Positions 37,305 to 46,429 of a stretch of DNA of 64,000 nucleotides are shown piece after piece (positions within the stretch are counted from its first letter, which is position 1; every line of letters begins with the position of its first letter). The DNA lies in contig KV423986.1 of the NCBI GenBank assembly GCA_001632435.1, forward strand, positions 1 to 64,000, given 5' to 3'. The notes under the pieces were generated by a model. The model worked only from the letters and a program-made list of their open reading frames with translations, made no database searches and had not been told where the DNA came from. A program made the translations under genes and the position numbers. The stretch is from Calocera cornea HHB12733 (taxonomy: Eukaryota; Basidiomycota; Dacrymycetes; Dacrymycetales; Dacrymycetaceae).

Positions 37305-37632
37305 GCCGCTGGAAACCGGAAACCGGAATTAGCAGTCAGAAACCATTAACGGTCATCAGACAGTCGCAGAGGTCCTTGCCGATTGACAGCCGCCGATTGA
37401 CATTGAGAACTGGGGGCACGGACATTGAGAACCGCAACCGTCATTGAAGTCGGTAACCGATATTGAACAGGAGTAGCCGCCATTGAAAGCGATGACCCTC
37501 TTTGAAATCGGAAACCGTCATAGAAGCGTTCAGCGTCATTGAACACCGGCAACCGTCATTGAGACCGTCATTGAAAGTGGTACCCGTCAGTTAACACCGG
37601 TAACCGCCACTGAGAGCCGCAAACCGTCATCG
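37305..37632. repeat. degenerate tandem repeat, core AACCGTCATTGAA
   Basis: About a dozen imperfect units of roughly 20-28 bases contain variants of AACCGTCATTGA (for example at 37435, 37509, 37548, 37564 and 37620), interleaved with CGGTAACCG segments. The unit is not a multiple of three throughout and no stable frame crosses it, so it is not a coding repeat. It lies between the methyltransferase and NIP7 3-prime ends. Confidence 0.75.
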
Positions 37633-37696
37633 CATTATACAAGTACACGGACACAATCGACCCTCGTAATCAAAACAATGTATCCTGTGGGACAGA

Positions 37697-38512
37697 TCAG
37701 CGCAAGCTCTGTTCCAACAAAAGATGCAGGAAGCGTACCTCATCACGCAAGTACTCCCCTACGTCCCTACACGCCCAATGCGATTAGAGAATGAATATGC
37801 GATGGGAAAGGGGGACTCACGCTTGGTGGAAGACCACTATGGCCATCGGGTCTAATTTTCTTGTGTCCAGCGTTGAACGGGCTGTTACGCCGAACCCCTG
37901 TAATCGCACGTCAGCGCCTGCTCCATTCCCGCGCATCTGACGACATCGATGTCGAGCACCAGACTGCGGACGTACCAATGCCGTGTCGTTCATGCTGTAT
38001 ACCACTACGCCCTGGTGCTCCGGCGTGTCCTCCGTTATCCGCCCCAGATGCGCTTTGGCAACGTGGTTCCCGTACAGGAAGGGCATCTCTCCATTGGGCT
38101 TGATCCACACCTTCCCAAGCTCCGTATCAGCACACCGCTCATCACACCTATAAAGACATGAAGAATTGCGCACCTTGTGCTTCGCATACTGCCCCAGCAC
38201 GTCAAGCGCAGTGATATGCAGCCTGAACTTGCCCGTCTTGCTGAACTTGCCGAGGCACGTCCCGAGCGAGACAAGGTTGGGCCGCGCCACCGAGACCGCG
38301 AGCCGCATGAGCGACTCGGACACGTAGAAGACGCGGTCGCGATGCAGCCTGAAGCAGTGCGGGGCGTCGGCCCGGTCGATGAGATGGACGAGGTTCTTCC
38401 CCTAGGAGGGCGGTTAGCATTGGGGGAGGACGGTGGGGAACAGAGGGCGCACGACGTAGTTTGCGAGCTTGGAGAAGACCGCCTTGGTCTCTTCCTCTGT
38501 TAACGGTCGCAT
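37697..38512 (-). CDS. NIP7: NIP7, 60S ribosome biogenesis protein
   Basis: Conserved PUA-domain factor of pre-60S maturation. Exon 1 [20 protein letters not shown] is the hallmark N-terminus. Next [76 protein letters not shown], the PUA part [40 protein letters not shown], and [20 protein letters not shown] ending VVFHQA. A last exon after an intron at about 37755-37818 supplies DVGEYLRDE, the conserved end, followed by a short extra tail to the stop at 37697. Five or six exons. Typical length of about 180-195 residues. Confidence 0.95.
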
Positions 38513-38866
38513 AGTCGAATATCAAGTCGCTCGGCGCCGCAAGGTGTACTCAAATAAGGTGCAAAGAGAGTCGCTGGTGAGGTGCGGAGGAGCGCTCAAT
38601 TTGCGTGTAAAGTGGCGCAAAAGTTGGCAAGGGTCGTGACCGCCCCCAAATTCACGGGAAGCGACGCCGCTTCGGATACTCCGGGACGCGCATCTTCTCC
38701 GGGAGGCAGAAATGTCGGGATATGACTCGCCCGTTGTCGGAGGGATCATCGCACAGACAAAGCTGTGCCGTTCAGTGCGTCACCGTCGTATCGTTCATGC
38801 GCTATAGAACAGAAATGTACATCTCCCTCCAGATCTACTGTATGCGCAACATGGCACTCGCACGCA
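38513..38866. other. intergenic region upstream of NIP7 and downstream of kinase C
   Basis: About 350 bases. It contains the NIP7 promoter region; nothing else recognised. Confidence 0.4.
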
Positions 38867-40628
38867 CTACATCAGCTGCTCGAGCCTCTCCTCAACCACG
38901 TCCATCTCCGGCCTCTCGGCAGGCGCATTCTCCCACATCTCGCCCATGAGCTCCCACACCTCGTCCGTCAGCCCCCGCTGGACGACCCTGGGGTCGGCGG
39001 GCCGCTTAGGGCTCAGCCTGCCCTGGTTGAGCATGCTCGCAATCTGCCACACGTTCCGATGCTCGTTGAACGGCTTCTCGCCCGTCATGAGCTCGAGGAT
39101 GGTCCGGCCGAAGCTGAACACGTCGGCGGGGAGCTCGGGGAAGCGCGTGTGCGTCAGCTCGGGCGCGAGCCACCGGATCGTGCTGCTTATTTCGGACGTC
39201 GACAGGCCCTCGATCAGCGCCTCGGGGTCAGAGGTCAGCGCGCTCGCTTGCCCGTAGTCGCCGAGCATCGGCCGGCCCTGGCCGTCGATCAGGATGTTGC
39301 TCTGGCATATGCGTCAGGAAGTGTTCCATGATACACGGAATGAGGGCGTACCCCGCGCACGTCGCCGTGCACTATGCCGTGCCTGTGCAGGTACGCAAGG
39401 CCCGATGCCGTCTGCTTCACCTATCCGCACATAAGCGTCCATCCCACCACACATTAACGAAACACCTACCAGCGAGCGCCTATCGCAGTCCGGCCTGATC
39501 CGCATATAGTTGAGCACATCCGAGTTGTCCGCCCAGAGCGTAACGAGGGCGATGCTCTTCCGCGAGCCCATGTCCTGGATGTGTATGCCATAGAACGGGA
39601 GGACGTTCGGGTGGTCGAGCATGCGCCAGATCGCGCCCGCGTACAGAAACCTCTACGTACGGCCGCATGTCACGTCAGCTGACAGTTCCCCGGCACGCAC
39701 GGATAGGAACGTACGCCTGCGCGGCGCGGGTTCGAGTTGGACTCGCGGAACCGCTTGATGGCCACGACGGTCCCGCGCCACTGAGTGCGGAAGATGTCCG
39801 AGCCCGGGTTGCTGATCACCGCCATGGATCCGAGGTCGAGGTCGGACAGGCGCACGGAGGAGGGCACGTTGTCGAGCGTGAGCAGGCTGCGGAGGGCGTG
39901 GAACAGCGCTAGGGCGCCGGCCTCGAACAGGTTGGGAAATCGGAGAGCCTGAGGGCTGTTAGTGGAGGTGCGGGGCATGCGCGGGGTACGCACCTCGCAG
40001 CCCGCGTCGAGGAGCCCCTGCAGCTCCAGCTTGAGCGCCCCGTTGTGCGTCTCGGTCATGCCGCGGAGGGCGGCGTGTGCCGCCTCCTGACCAAGAACGC
40101 CAGCCAGGGCATCCCCGCGCGCTGATCCGAGCTCGTGCAGGAGCGTCGTCTGCGTGCATCTCGTCAGTTAGTTGCCGGTTACTAAAGCAGCCTACGTACG
40201 TTGTACTCGTCCATGCGGTCGGTGAGCGTCTGGTTCCAGCTGCGCAGGTCGCGCGCGATCGCATCGTCGCTCGCCGGTTGGTAGCCATACCACCGGCCTT
40301 GCCAGTCCCGGCATTCGTTCACCAAGGCATCCAACGTCCTGAGCTACAAGTGAGTGGAGCAGCAATATCCGCCATGATCGAGGACGTACTGCTGAACAGC
40401 GTGCTCCGCCGTCCGGATGCCCGGGGTGTTCCACACGCGCCTCCAAACGTCCAGGTCGTCCCCAACCCGCTTACAAGTCATCTCCAGCGCCTGCAGCAGC
40501 TTCTTAGCATCCTCGCTCGGCACCGACACGTGTGACAGCACTCTGAGCAGCTGCGTGATCGTCTGGCGCGAAATAGGCGCCGCGGCCGAGGCGGCGTAGG
40601 GGTTGCCTGGCGCGCTGTGGGTGTCCAT
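38867..40628 (-). CDS. atypical TKL-type kinase with N-terminal helical region, paralog C
   Basis: Start MDTHSAPGNPYAASAAAPIS, then helices RQTITQLLRVLSHVSVPSED, KLLQALEMTCKRVGDDLDVW, LRTLDALVNECRDWQGRW, DLRSWNQTLTDRMDEYN and GALKLELQGLLDAGCE, co-linear with paralog A. Kinase domain: VISNPGSDIFRTQWRG lacks the glycine-rich consensus, and the lysine is in VVAIKRF. YAGAIWRMLDHPNVLPFYGI has Ala where A and B have Glu, so the helix-C ion-pair partner needs checking. The catalytic loop is IVHGDVRG plus SNILID, with Asp and Asn both kept. DFG is changed to DYG (MLGDYGQAS). WLAPE, DVFSFGRTILELMTGEKPF and the end ERLEQLM follow. The best candidate for residual activity among the three paralogs. Exon boundaries match those of paralog A. 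Confidence 0.85.
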
Positions 40629-40762
40629 GGGTATGTCGGCGACCGGGGTATGGATATGTTGTTATGTTGGTGGGTATGAATGGGCCAGAGCCAGATGCTG
40701 ATCCTCCTGTTGAAGAGGGGGGCGATCCGACGATTGAACGGGTAAAGGGCGAGGGCGAGGCT

Positions 40763-40775
40763 GAGGCTTTATACA
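40763..40775 (-). promoter_or_regulatory. TATA-like element of kinase C
   Basis: The minus strand reads GTGTATAAAGCC about 140 bases upstream of the ATG at 40628. Confidence 0.35.
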
Positions 40776-41138
40776 CGAGGCCGTGGGGATCGTCCGGATT
40801 TCGATGCGCGTTTGGGCACGCCGGGAAAGGACGCGGGCCGCCAGCGCTAACCGTTTGTTATTGGCCATTACTTTGCGGATCAGGTGTGCATTCCCGTCAT
40901 GAACGGTGTCAACATGACAGGAGTTGTGGCAGGCGGATCAGTTGAGACTCCAACGACATTGCAGAGTATGAACGGAGTTGTCGCGTACCGCCTCGGTGAT
41001 AAATTAATCCGGGCGAGAATTTGGGTAGGGGTCCAGTCGAGTATAGGTCAGATGCGTAGGCAGTAGTGTGTAGTGAGACGCGCGTCGGAGGCAAACACCC
41101 TACACCCTGACCAAATATAGTAATTTCCTGGGAAGGCA

Positions 41139-41167
41139 CAAGGCTATGGGCTCCGCCCATAGCCTTG
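41139..41167. repeat. perfect 13-bp inverted repeat (hairpin), 3-base loop
   Basis: CAAGGCTATGGGC is followed by TCC and then by its exact reverse complement GCCCATAGCCTTG. It lies about 45 bases before the telomere-like array and far from the neighbouring stop codons, so it is not an obvious gene terminator. Confidence 0.85.
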
Positions 41168-41207
41168 CAAAGTGTGCATACTCATATTTATTTTATATGA
41201 TATTATC

Positions 41208-41312
41208 ATCCTAACCCTAACCCATCCCCAACCCTAACCTTAACCCATCCCCAACCCTAACCTCGCTCCGCTCGCTCTCCTAACTAGTACCCTAACACAC
41301 GCATCCTAACCC
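41208..41312. repeat. interstitial telomere-like array (degenerate CCCTAA)
   Basis: Repeats of CCTAACCC and CCATCCCCAACCCTAAC run from about 41208 to 41263, then single CCTAAC units continue to about 41312. CCCTAA is the complement of the TTAGGG telomere unit of most fungi. The imperfect units and the flanking genes on both sides indicate an internal, decayed array rather than a chromosome end. Confidence 0.75.
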
Positions 41313-41525
41313 AGTACTCTCACCTCCTGTTTATTTGCGGTCCCAGAGCGGACTATTGCCATATTTGGTAATTCCGAGTTCAATTTGCTTCCGACGCGCG
41401 TTGCCTACACACTACTGCCTACGCATCTGGTCATTCCTCGGTCCAGTCCCCCCCATAGGGTCATCATCCACTCTTTTCCTCAACACCCGGCCCTCCACTC
41501 CCTCATCCATAGTCTAACACTCCTC

Positions 41526-42280
41526 ATGGCACCCGGCCCGATAATAGTCCTGACCGGCACCCCGGGCACGGGCAAGACCTCGACCGCCCAACTGCTCGCC
41601 TCCTCCTCGTCCTCCTCCTCCCTGTCCCCGCCGCTCCCCCTGCAGCACATCAACGTGGGCGAGCTCATCAGGGACAAGGCGCTGCATGACGGGTGGGACG
41701 AGGAGTGGCAGAGCTGGGACGTCAACGAGGATAAGGTGTGCGTTGCCCCTCCCCTTCCCTCGCCCTGCTTCGCGGCACGCGTGCTATACACCGGGTGTAC
41801 TGACCCGCGCTCGGGTAGGCTAGACGAACTCGAAAGGATCATCGACGACAGGCCGGATGGTGAAGGGCTGATCCTCGACTGGCACACGTGTGATGTCTAC
41901 CCCGAGCGGTGGCCCGACCTGGTCGTAGTCCTGCGGTGCGACCACGCGCTGCTCTGGGAGCGGCTGGAGAAACGGTGCGCGCTCTCCCTCCTCCCTCCCT
42001 CCCTCCCTCTGTCTTCTCCGAAGCAATGTGCATGTGGAATGTGCTTTGCTCACACGACGCGGTGGACAGGAACTACCCGATGAACAAGATCCAGGAGAAT
42101 AACGAATCGGAGATCATGCAGGTCGTGCTGGACGAAGCGCAGGCGAGCTACCCCGCCGAGATCGTCGTGGAGCTCAAGAGCGAGACGCCGGAGGATATGG
42201 AGCGGAATGTTGAGCGCATATTGGAGTGGGCGAAGGTGTGGAGAGAGCAGAGGGCGCGGGAGGCTGAGGAGGAGGGATGA
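41526..42280 (+). CDS. FAP7: FAP7/AK6-type adenylate kinase, ribosome assembly ATPase
   Basis: Nuclear adenylate-kinase-like NTPase that acts with Rps14 in the final 20S pre-rRNA cleavage. Start MAPGPIIVLTGTPGTGKTST, with the P-loop GTPGTGKT. Then QHINVGELIRDKALHDGWDE, WQSWDVNEDK (family D-x-N-E-D motif), LDELERIIDDRPDGEGLILD, WHTCDVYPERWPDLVVVLRC (the family signature around the LID), DHALLWERLEKR, NYPMNKIQENNESEIMQVVL, DEAQASYPAEIVVELKSETP and ERILEWAKVWREQRAREAEE. Three exons with introns at about 41734-41818 and 41976-42069. Normal length for the family. Its 3-prime end and flank are duplicated at 44.7 kb. Confidence 0.93.
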
Positions 42281-42590
42281 GGGATGAGCCGGGATGAGGC
42301 TGCAGGTCTGGTAGGGCAATGGATCTCGTTCGGAGTGAAAAGGCGTGGAATTGAGAATGATTCGACCATAATGGTAAAATGCGAGATAAGAAATCGGGAA
42401 CCCGAGCCACAAGCCACAAGCCAGTCAGTGCCACAATAGACAAGCAACGGAATTCGGGACACGAGCCAAGCCATATCCACCCAGCAGTCCCCGGCAACAA
42501 GCAACCGAATCCGAAACACGGATCATAGCCACTCAACGCTCCCACACTAAACAAGCAACAAAACAAATCAATGCCAGCCCAATTCCTTCC
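42240..42590. repeat. FAP7 3-prime flank, copy 1 of a duplicated segment
   Basis: The segment starting in the last FAP7 codons (GGGCGCGGGAGGCTG) and running through GATCTCGTTCGGAGTGAA, GAATGATTCGAC, GAGCCACAAGCCACAAGCCA and AGCAACGGAATTCGG recurs in the same order and orientation at 44683-44935. Confidence 0.7.
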
Positions 42591-42720
42591 CCGCCCACCA
42601 CGCGACCAGCGCGATGCTCGGATTCGAGCGGCCTTGGGTCATGTCGAGGCGTATCCCATAGGATGGCAGAACGATCGGATGGTTCAGCATGCCCCAGGTT
42701 GTTCCTTCGTAGGGGAATGA
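42571..42720 (-). pseudogene. kinase-family relic: N-lobe helix C and hinge segment
   Basis: The minus strand reads YEGTTWGMLNHPIVLPSYGI, then RLDMTQGRSNPSIALVAWWA and a stop soon after. This corresponds to YEGAIWRMLNHPNVLPFYGI...NPSIALVSLWAA in kinase A. No P-loop, lysine or catalytic loop is joined to it, so it is a fragment. Confidence 0.8.
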
Positions 42721-42800
42721 CTGGAGTCCATGATTCAGCCGGTGCCGCATGAAGACTGAGGTATGCACATACGCTAGCAGGTTCGCTTTCGGTTCCAGGT

Positions 42801-43377
42801 TTACTCGACCCACGGCTCGACAGACATCAGCCCGAAATCGGTGATAAGGTCGTCGATCTCCTGCGGAAAACGTTAACATATCTTGTTGAGCCCTCACGTG
42901 ATACGACGCACCCAGGATTCGAAGTCATTGTCCTTGCCGTCCTCGAGCGAGAGCTCGGAGATGTCCTCCGTGAGCCGTTTCATGCGCTGTTGCCGGGTAT
43001 CAGCCGCATATCTCGGTCAGAGAACGAGAAACGCACGTGATGAGCGTGCCTTTCCTCCTGAGCCTCCCGCTCCAAAAGGCGCATTTCCTTCTTCTCCAGC
43101 CTGTCGTCTGCCTCTATCTCCTCCAGCCCGCTCAAACCACGATACCCGACAAACTGGAGCTCGTGGGTCTGGGCCTCGGCCAGCCCGGAGAGGACCACCA
43201 TCTCGCGTGTGCACTTATAGTCAGCATCCAGGGCGTCGCAGGCCTTACGCCGATTCTCGTCGACCACCTCGTAGGCGTAGCCCACAACGGTGCCAGTGGG
43301 AGGGGAGAACGAGACGAAACCCCTCCTGACCATGAACTCGCGCAGGCCCGGGAGGACGCACTCGCAAAAGTCGTTAG
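42801..43377 (-). pseudogene. truncated 3-prime part of an unrecognised gene
   Basis: Three splice-consistent exons. The first begins right after an acceptor (CATAG) at 43378 and reads NDFCECVLPGLREFMVRRGF, VSFSPPTGTVVGYAYEVVDE, NRRKACDALDADYKCTREMV and ELQFVGYRGLSGLEEIEADD, ending in a charged helix. After one intron comes RMKRLTEDISELSLEDGKDN, after another EIDDLITDFGLMSVEPWVE and a stop. Upstream of the acceptor the sequence turns into a kinase fragment on the other strand, so the 5-prime part appears to be missing. I do not recognise the family; the C-terminal half is acidic and helical. Confidence 0.5.
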
Positions 43378-43424
43378 CTATGTTGCAGAGCAGAGAGAGC
43401 TTACCGCATTTGGCGCGCGACGCG

Positions 43425-43547
43425 TTCCGCCGCATGCCGTTCCCCGACTTCGCCAGGGACGTGTTCGGCGTCGCGCCGACGATGCTGGATATCATGACGG
43501 GCGACATGCCATTCCAGGAGCTGACGAACCCTCGGAAGCTGGCGGCC
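43425..43547 (+). pseudogene. kinase-family relic: C-lobe segment
   Basis: The plus strand reads FPDFARDVFGVAPTMLDIMT and GDMPFQELTNPRKLAA, matching FPVFASDVFSFARTILEIMTGDKPFKEQKNPWQLAA of kinase A. No start, catalytic loop or proper end is present. It is inverted relative to the relic at 42571-42720. Confidence 0.8.
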
Positions 43548-44404
43548 GGAAGGAGGGAGAGCTTAGGCAGGGAGGGTAGGGCGGGGAACAGCGGGAGGAC
43601 GGAGAGCGTGGGGAGGGAGGACAGGAGGGGGAGCCGGAAGAGTACGGAGAGATCAGGCCGGACAGAGAGCCGAGGGGTAACAGGCTGCGCGGTGGCAGCG
43701 AGCAGGGCGCAGGCGAAGGAAGGAACGATGTGAAACGTCGCTTTCGCACTGGCGTCGACGAGAGAAAGAATCGAGAAGAACATGGCAGCGAAATTGTGGA
43801 TAAAAGGAGGTATGGAGGGATGGGGAGAGGGGGATACCGTGAACGGGTATGGGGATGGTAGAGGAACGAAAGAAAGAGGGCTGGCGGGCTCCCGACACGC
43901 CGCGCACGCTTTAGTAGCTTTCTGCGACCGACGCGTACGCGTCTGGTCACGCCCGGTCACGTTTCCTTTCGAGAAGGGCGAAGGGCGCATTTATGACGCT
44001 TTTCTACATTACAGAAACGCACATTGCGCCGTCGGCGGGAGCGAATGACGGCGGATGTCTGGAATGCGACCCACCGACGGACCATGTCACCTCGACGGCG
44101 GCGTCCGCGTCCCTGACGTGCACGTCTCGGACGCCGATGCCCTCGCGCGTCGAGCCAGCGTGCTCCCAGGCACAGGCTCCGCTCCGCCCTCTGTGAAGGT
44201 TGCACTGCCATTCTGCATCCCTGTGCGCCCTGCGGTAAGGCCAGAAGATATCTGTCACTATGCGTATAGTTATGCAAGCATACGAATACTATCTGTGTAT
44301 ACGCCCTTCCGAGGCGCCGGCGCTCCCGGCGCTTAGCTTCACCGAGGGGCTGTGCCGTAGGGGTCCATCGGAATTAATGAAATGATGAGAGTGATTAGAC
44401 ATCA
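43548..44404. other. gene-free mosaic DNA
   Basis: Open frames are compositionally biased (GGGAGG-rich at 43548-43640) and none is recognised. No promoter or splice pattern seen. Confidence 0.35.
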
Positions 44405-44682
44405 ATACAATCGTGGAGTCATCTCTACATGGGATTCTACTCTCGACAATTGAGTCTCTAGCGCGCCTCATCATATGGGACAACACCCTCAAGGCAAGAC
44501 AACTCATGTATAAGTCAAATGACCCGACCGTCAAGCACAGGCCGCAAGGATTCATTGACGCAGGCGCCGAGGTGAATCCATTTCCTGCACAATCATACAG
44601 GCGATTAACGGACCCAGGCTCAAACGCATTGGACAAAAGACCGAGAAGCACTGTTAGAGGATCTCCAAGAACTTGTTATAAA
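44405..44682 (+). pseudogene. kinase-family relic: N-terminal helical region with retained intron
   Basis: The sequence encodes ILLSTIESLARLIIWDNTLK and SNDPTVKHRPQGFIDAGAEV, matching ILLSTTESKVRLLTQDNTLK and SNDATVKRSLQGFIDAGYEV of kinase A (about 25290-25437). The match continues through the former intron (TTCCTGCA...TCATA) into SNALDKRPR..., corresponding to SSALDNQDR. Retention of the intron shows DNA-level duplication rather than reverse transcription. Confidence 0.82.
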
Positions 44683-44935
44683 AAGGGCGCGGGAGGCTGG
44701 GGAGGAAACGGGATGAGGTCGGGGAAGGGACTGTAGTTGTCCAACGATGCCATGATCTCGTTCGGAGTGAATTGCGTGGAATTAAGAATGATTCGACGGA
44801 AACGAAATGAGAAATCGGGAACTGGAGCCACAAGCCACAGTCCAGTCAGTGCCACAGCAGACGAGCAACGGAATTCGGAGCCCAAGCCAAGTCCAATGCA
44901 CAGTCCCACGAAACCAATGCCACCGAATAAGTAGT
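44683..44935. repeat. FAP7 3-prime flank, copy 2 of a duplicated segment
   Basis: Same orientation and same order of blocks as 42240-42590 (GGGCGCGGGAGGCTG; GATCTCGTTCGGAGTGAA; AAGAATGATTCGAC; GAGCCACAAGCCACA; GAGCAACGGAATTCGG). It carries small deletions relative to copy 1. Confidence 0.7.
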
Positions 44936-45340
44936 TGCATGAGCTCATGTCCCTTCATCGCCACAACGAGACCTTGGATACCGATGGCCTGTTGACTCAC
45001 GCATCTGCCGAAGAAGCGCAACAAATTCGAATAGAAAGTTCCAAGGTTTGTGCCGGCACAGCCGTCGCGCGGCCAGTCGCGTCGGTCTTAGATCGCGGCG
45101 CGCGAGGGTGGCTGGTCGGCGCGTGGGTGGCTGGTCAGCGCGCAGGCACCTCCTCCTCCTCCGCCTGGGGCCGTAAGGGCGTCCCAGGGTGTTGCTGGCC
45201 CGCTGGACGGGTTAGATAGGTTAATATATTGATTATTCCAATGTATCAATCGTTCCTGTACCTTGGGAACGCTTGGACCGGGGCTGGCCGAGCGGCTGTG
45301 CTGTCAGGGATTGGAATGATGACCGAAAGAAATTTGGACA
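44936..45340. other. mosaic DNA between the duplicated segment and the HMG-flank copy
   Basis: Includes a short imperfect tandem (GGTGGCTGGTCGGCGCGTGG then GGTGGCTGGTCAGCGCGCAG, 45108-45147) and a segment at about 45289-45325 that recurs at 46841-46875 (GGCTGTGCTGTCAGGGATTG, then AATG and TGACC). No gene. Confidence 0.4.
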
Positions 45341-45347
45341 TTGATAG

Positions 45348-45535
45348 AGGGTTAAGAACCGCCGCGCCTCACAAAGCTCGCCTGGGCTCTCCGACTTCGC
45401 CCCCGTCCGCAGCCTCACCCTCTCCCAACCAGCGCTCTACCTAGCCTTTCTCTAGCTCCTATTCACCCACCTTGCCCTGCTTAACAGGCAGCAAAGCTGC
45501 GCTCCTCCCTTTGGTCCCGCTTTTCAGCGCCGCAT
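45348..45535 (+). repeat. diverged copy of the HMG-box gene upstream region
   Basis: It matches 59424-59615 in order. AGGGTTAAGAA then CGCCGCGCCTC is followed by a CT-rich stretch and by GCTCCTCCCT(T/C)TGGTCCCGC. The original lies immediately before the HMG-box gene; here no HMG-box coding sequence follows. Confidence 0.65.
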
Positions 45536-45539
45536 CTAG

Positions 45540-45690
45540 CGAGTTGACCTCCATGTTCAAGTCGAAATTGAAGGTCGATCCAAAGGCGCTCACATTCACA
45601 AGACTGGTTTCAAGTGCAGCCAAAGGTGATGTCCATTCAATTGTAGTCGACGGATATGAATCCGTTCTGGCCGTTCTCACTCGTAGCATT
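45540..45690 (-). pseudogene. relic of the ceramidase C-terminal exon
   Basis: The minus strand reads RTDSYPSTTIEWTSPLAALE TSLVNVS in one frame, matching KTDSHPSTTFEWTRTSTILGTSTVIVS of the ceramidase gene (57945-58020). It is in the opposite orientation to the intact gene and lacks the rest of the protein. Confidence 0.65.
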
Positions 45691-45878
45691 TAGCAAGTTC
45701 GACGCGCATATAGATGATCTATAGTATTACGGAGTGTGTACGATACAATGGGTTGCGCTCAATGGGCAATATAGCAAGGAAACAGGAAGCAGAGCAATGC
45801 ACGGATACAATGGATATGTGTGTGTTGTGGGTATGTGAATGCAGGGGGGATCTGGCCGCGTGTCGGCCCCGGGAGTCT

Positions 45879-46429
45879 TTAGTTCATCGACAGCTGGCGG
45901 AGGATCGTGCTGAGGTTGTATACCGGCTAGAAAGACATGTCAGGAACCAGCCGGAGCATGGGAGGATGCGTTTTACCGCTTCCTCCACAACGGTCCAGTT
46001 GGTTCTTACCGAGATGTCCCCCATATCTTCGGTCATCTGGGTAACGCCCTGTTGGCAGTGTCAGTCGACAGCTCTCAAGAGGGGCAACGCGCGTACCTCA
46101 TCGTCCTCCTTCTTCTCCTTGCGCATCAGCTGCAGCTCGCGCTCAACTTCGTCATCCTCCTCGTCGTCGAGCCGCATCTCATGGGTGAGCGTACGGCTGC
46201 GGTGGCCCCCGGCCTGGCGGATGTCGAGCAGGCAGTCGACCTCGACCTCGTCGGAACGATCCTCGCGGCGTTCAGGCGTCTGCCCATATGCCTGGGAGGC
46301 CTGGTCGGCCATGATGAGGAGGGCGGTCCTCGGCTTGACGAGGAGGGCGAGAGACCCAAGGCCGAGGGACGGGAAGGACAACAACATCATCTGACGCAAG
46401 GTAGCGACGAAGTGGCGGATTACCGGCAT
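45879..46429 (-). CDS. small acidic protein, unrecognised
   Basis: Three splice-consistent exons. The first runs from MPVIRHFVATLRQMMLLSFP (a hydrophobic, positively charged start that might be a mitochondrial presequence or an upstream extension) through MADQASQAYGQTPERREDRS, VEVDCLLDIRQAGGHRSRTL and the charged helix DDEEDDEVERELQLMRKEKK. The second is GVTQMTEDMGDIS and the last PVYNLSTILRQLSMN then stop. If translation begins at the second Met (46312) it is a small cytosolic protein of about 100 residues. Proper donor/acceptor pairs at both introns argue for a real gene. No domain recognised; the neighbourhood is rearranged, so a recent pseudogene cannot be excluded. Confidence 0.5.
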
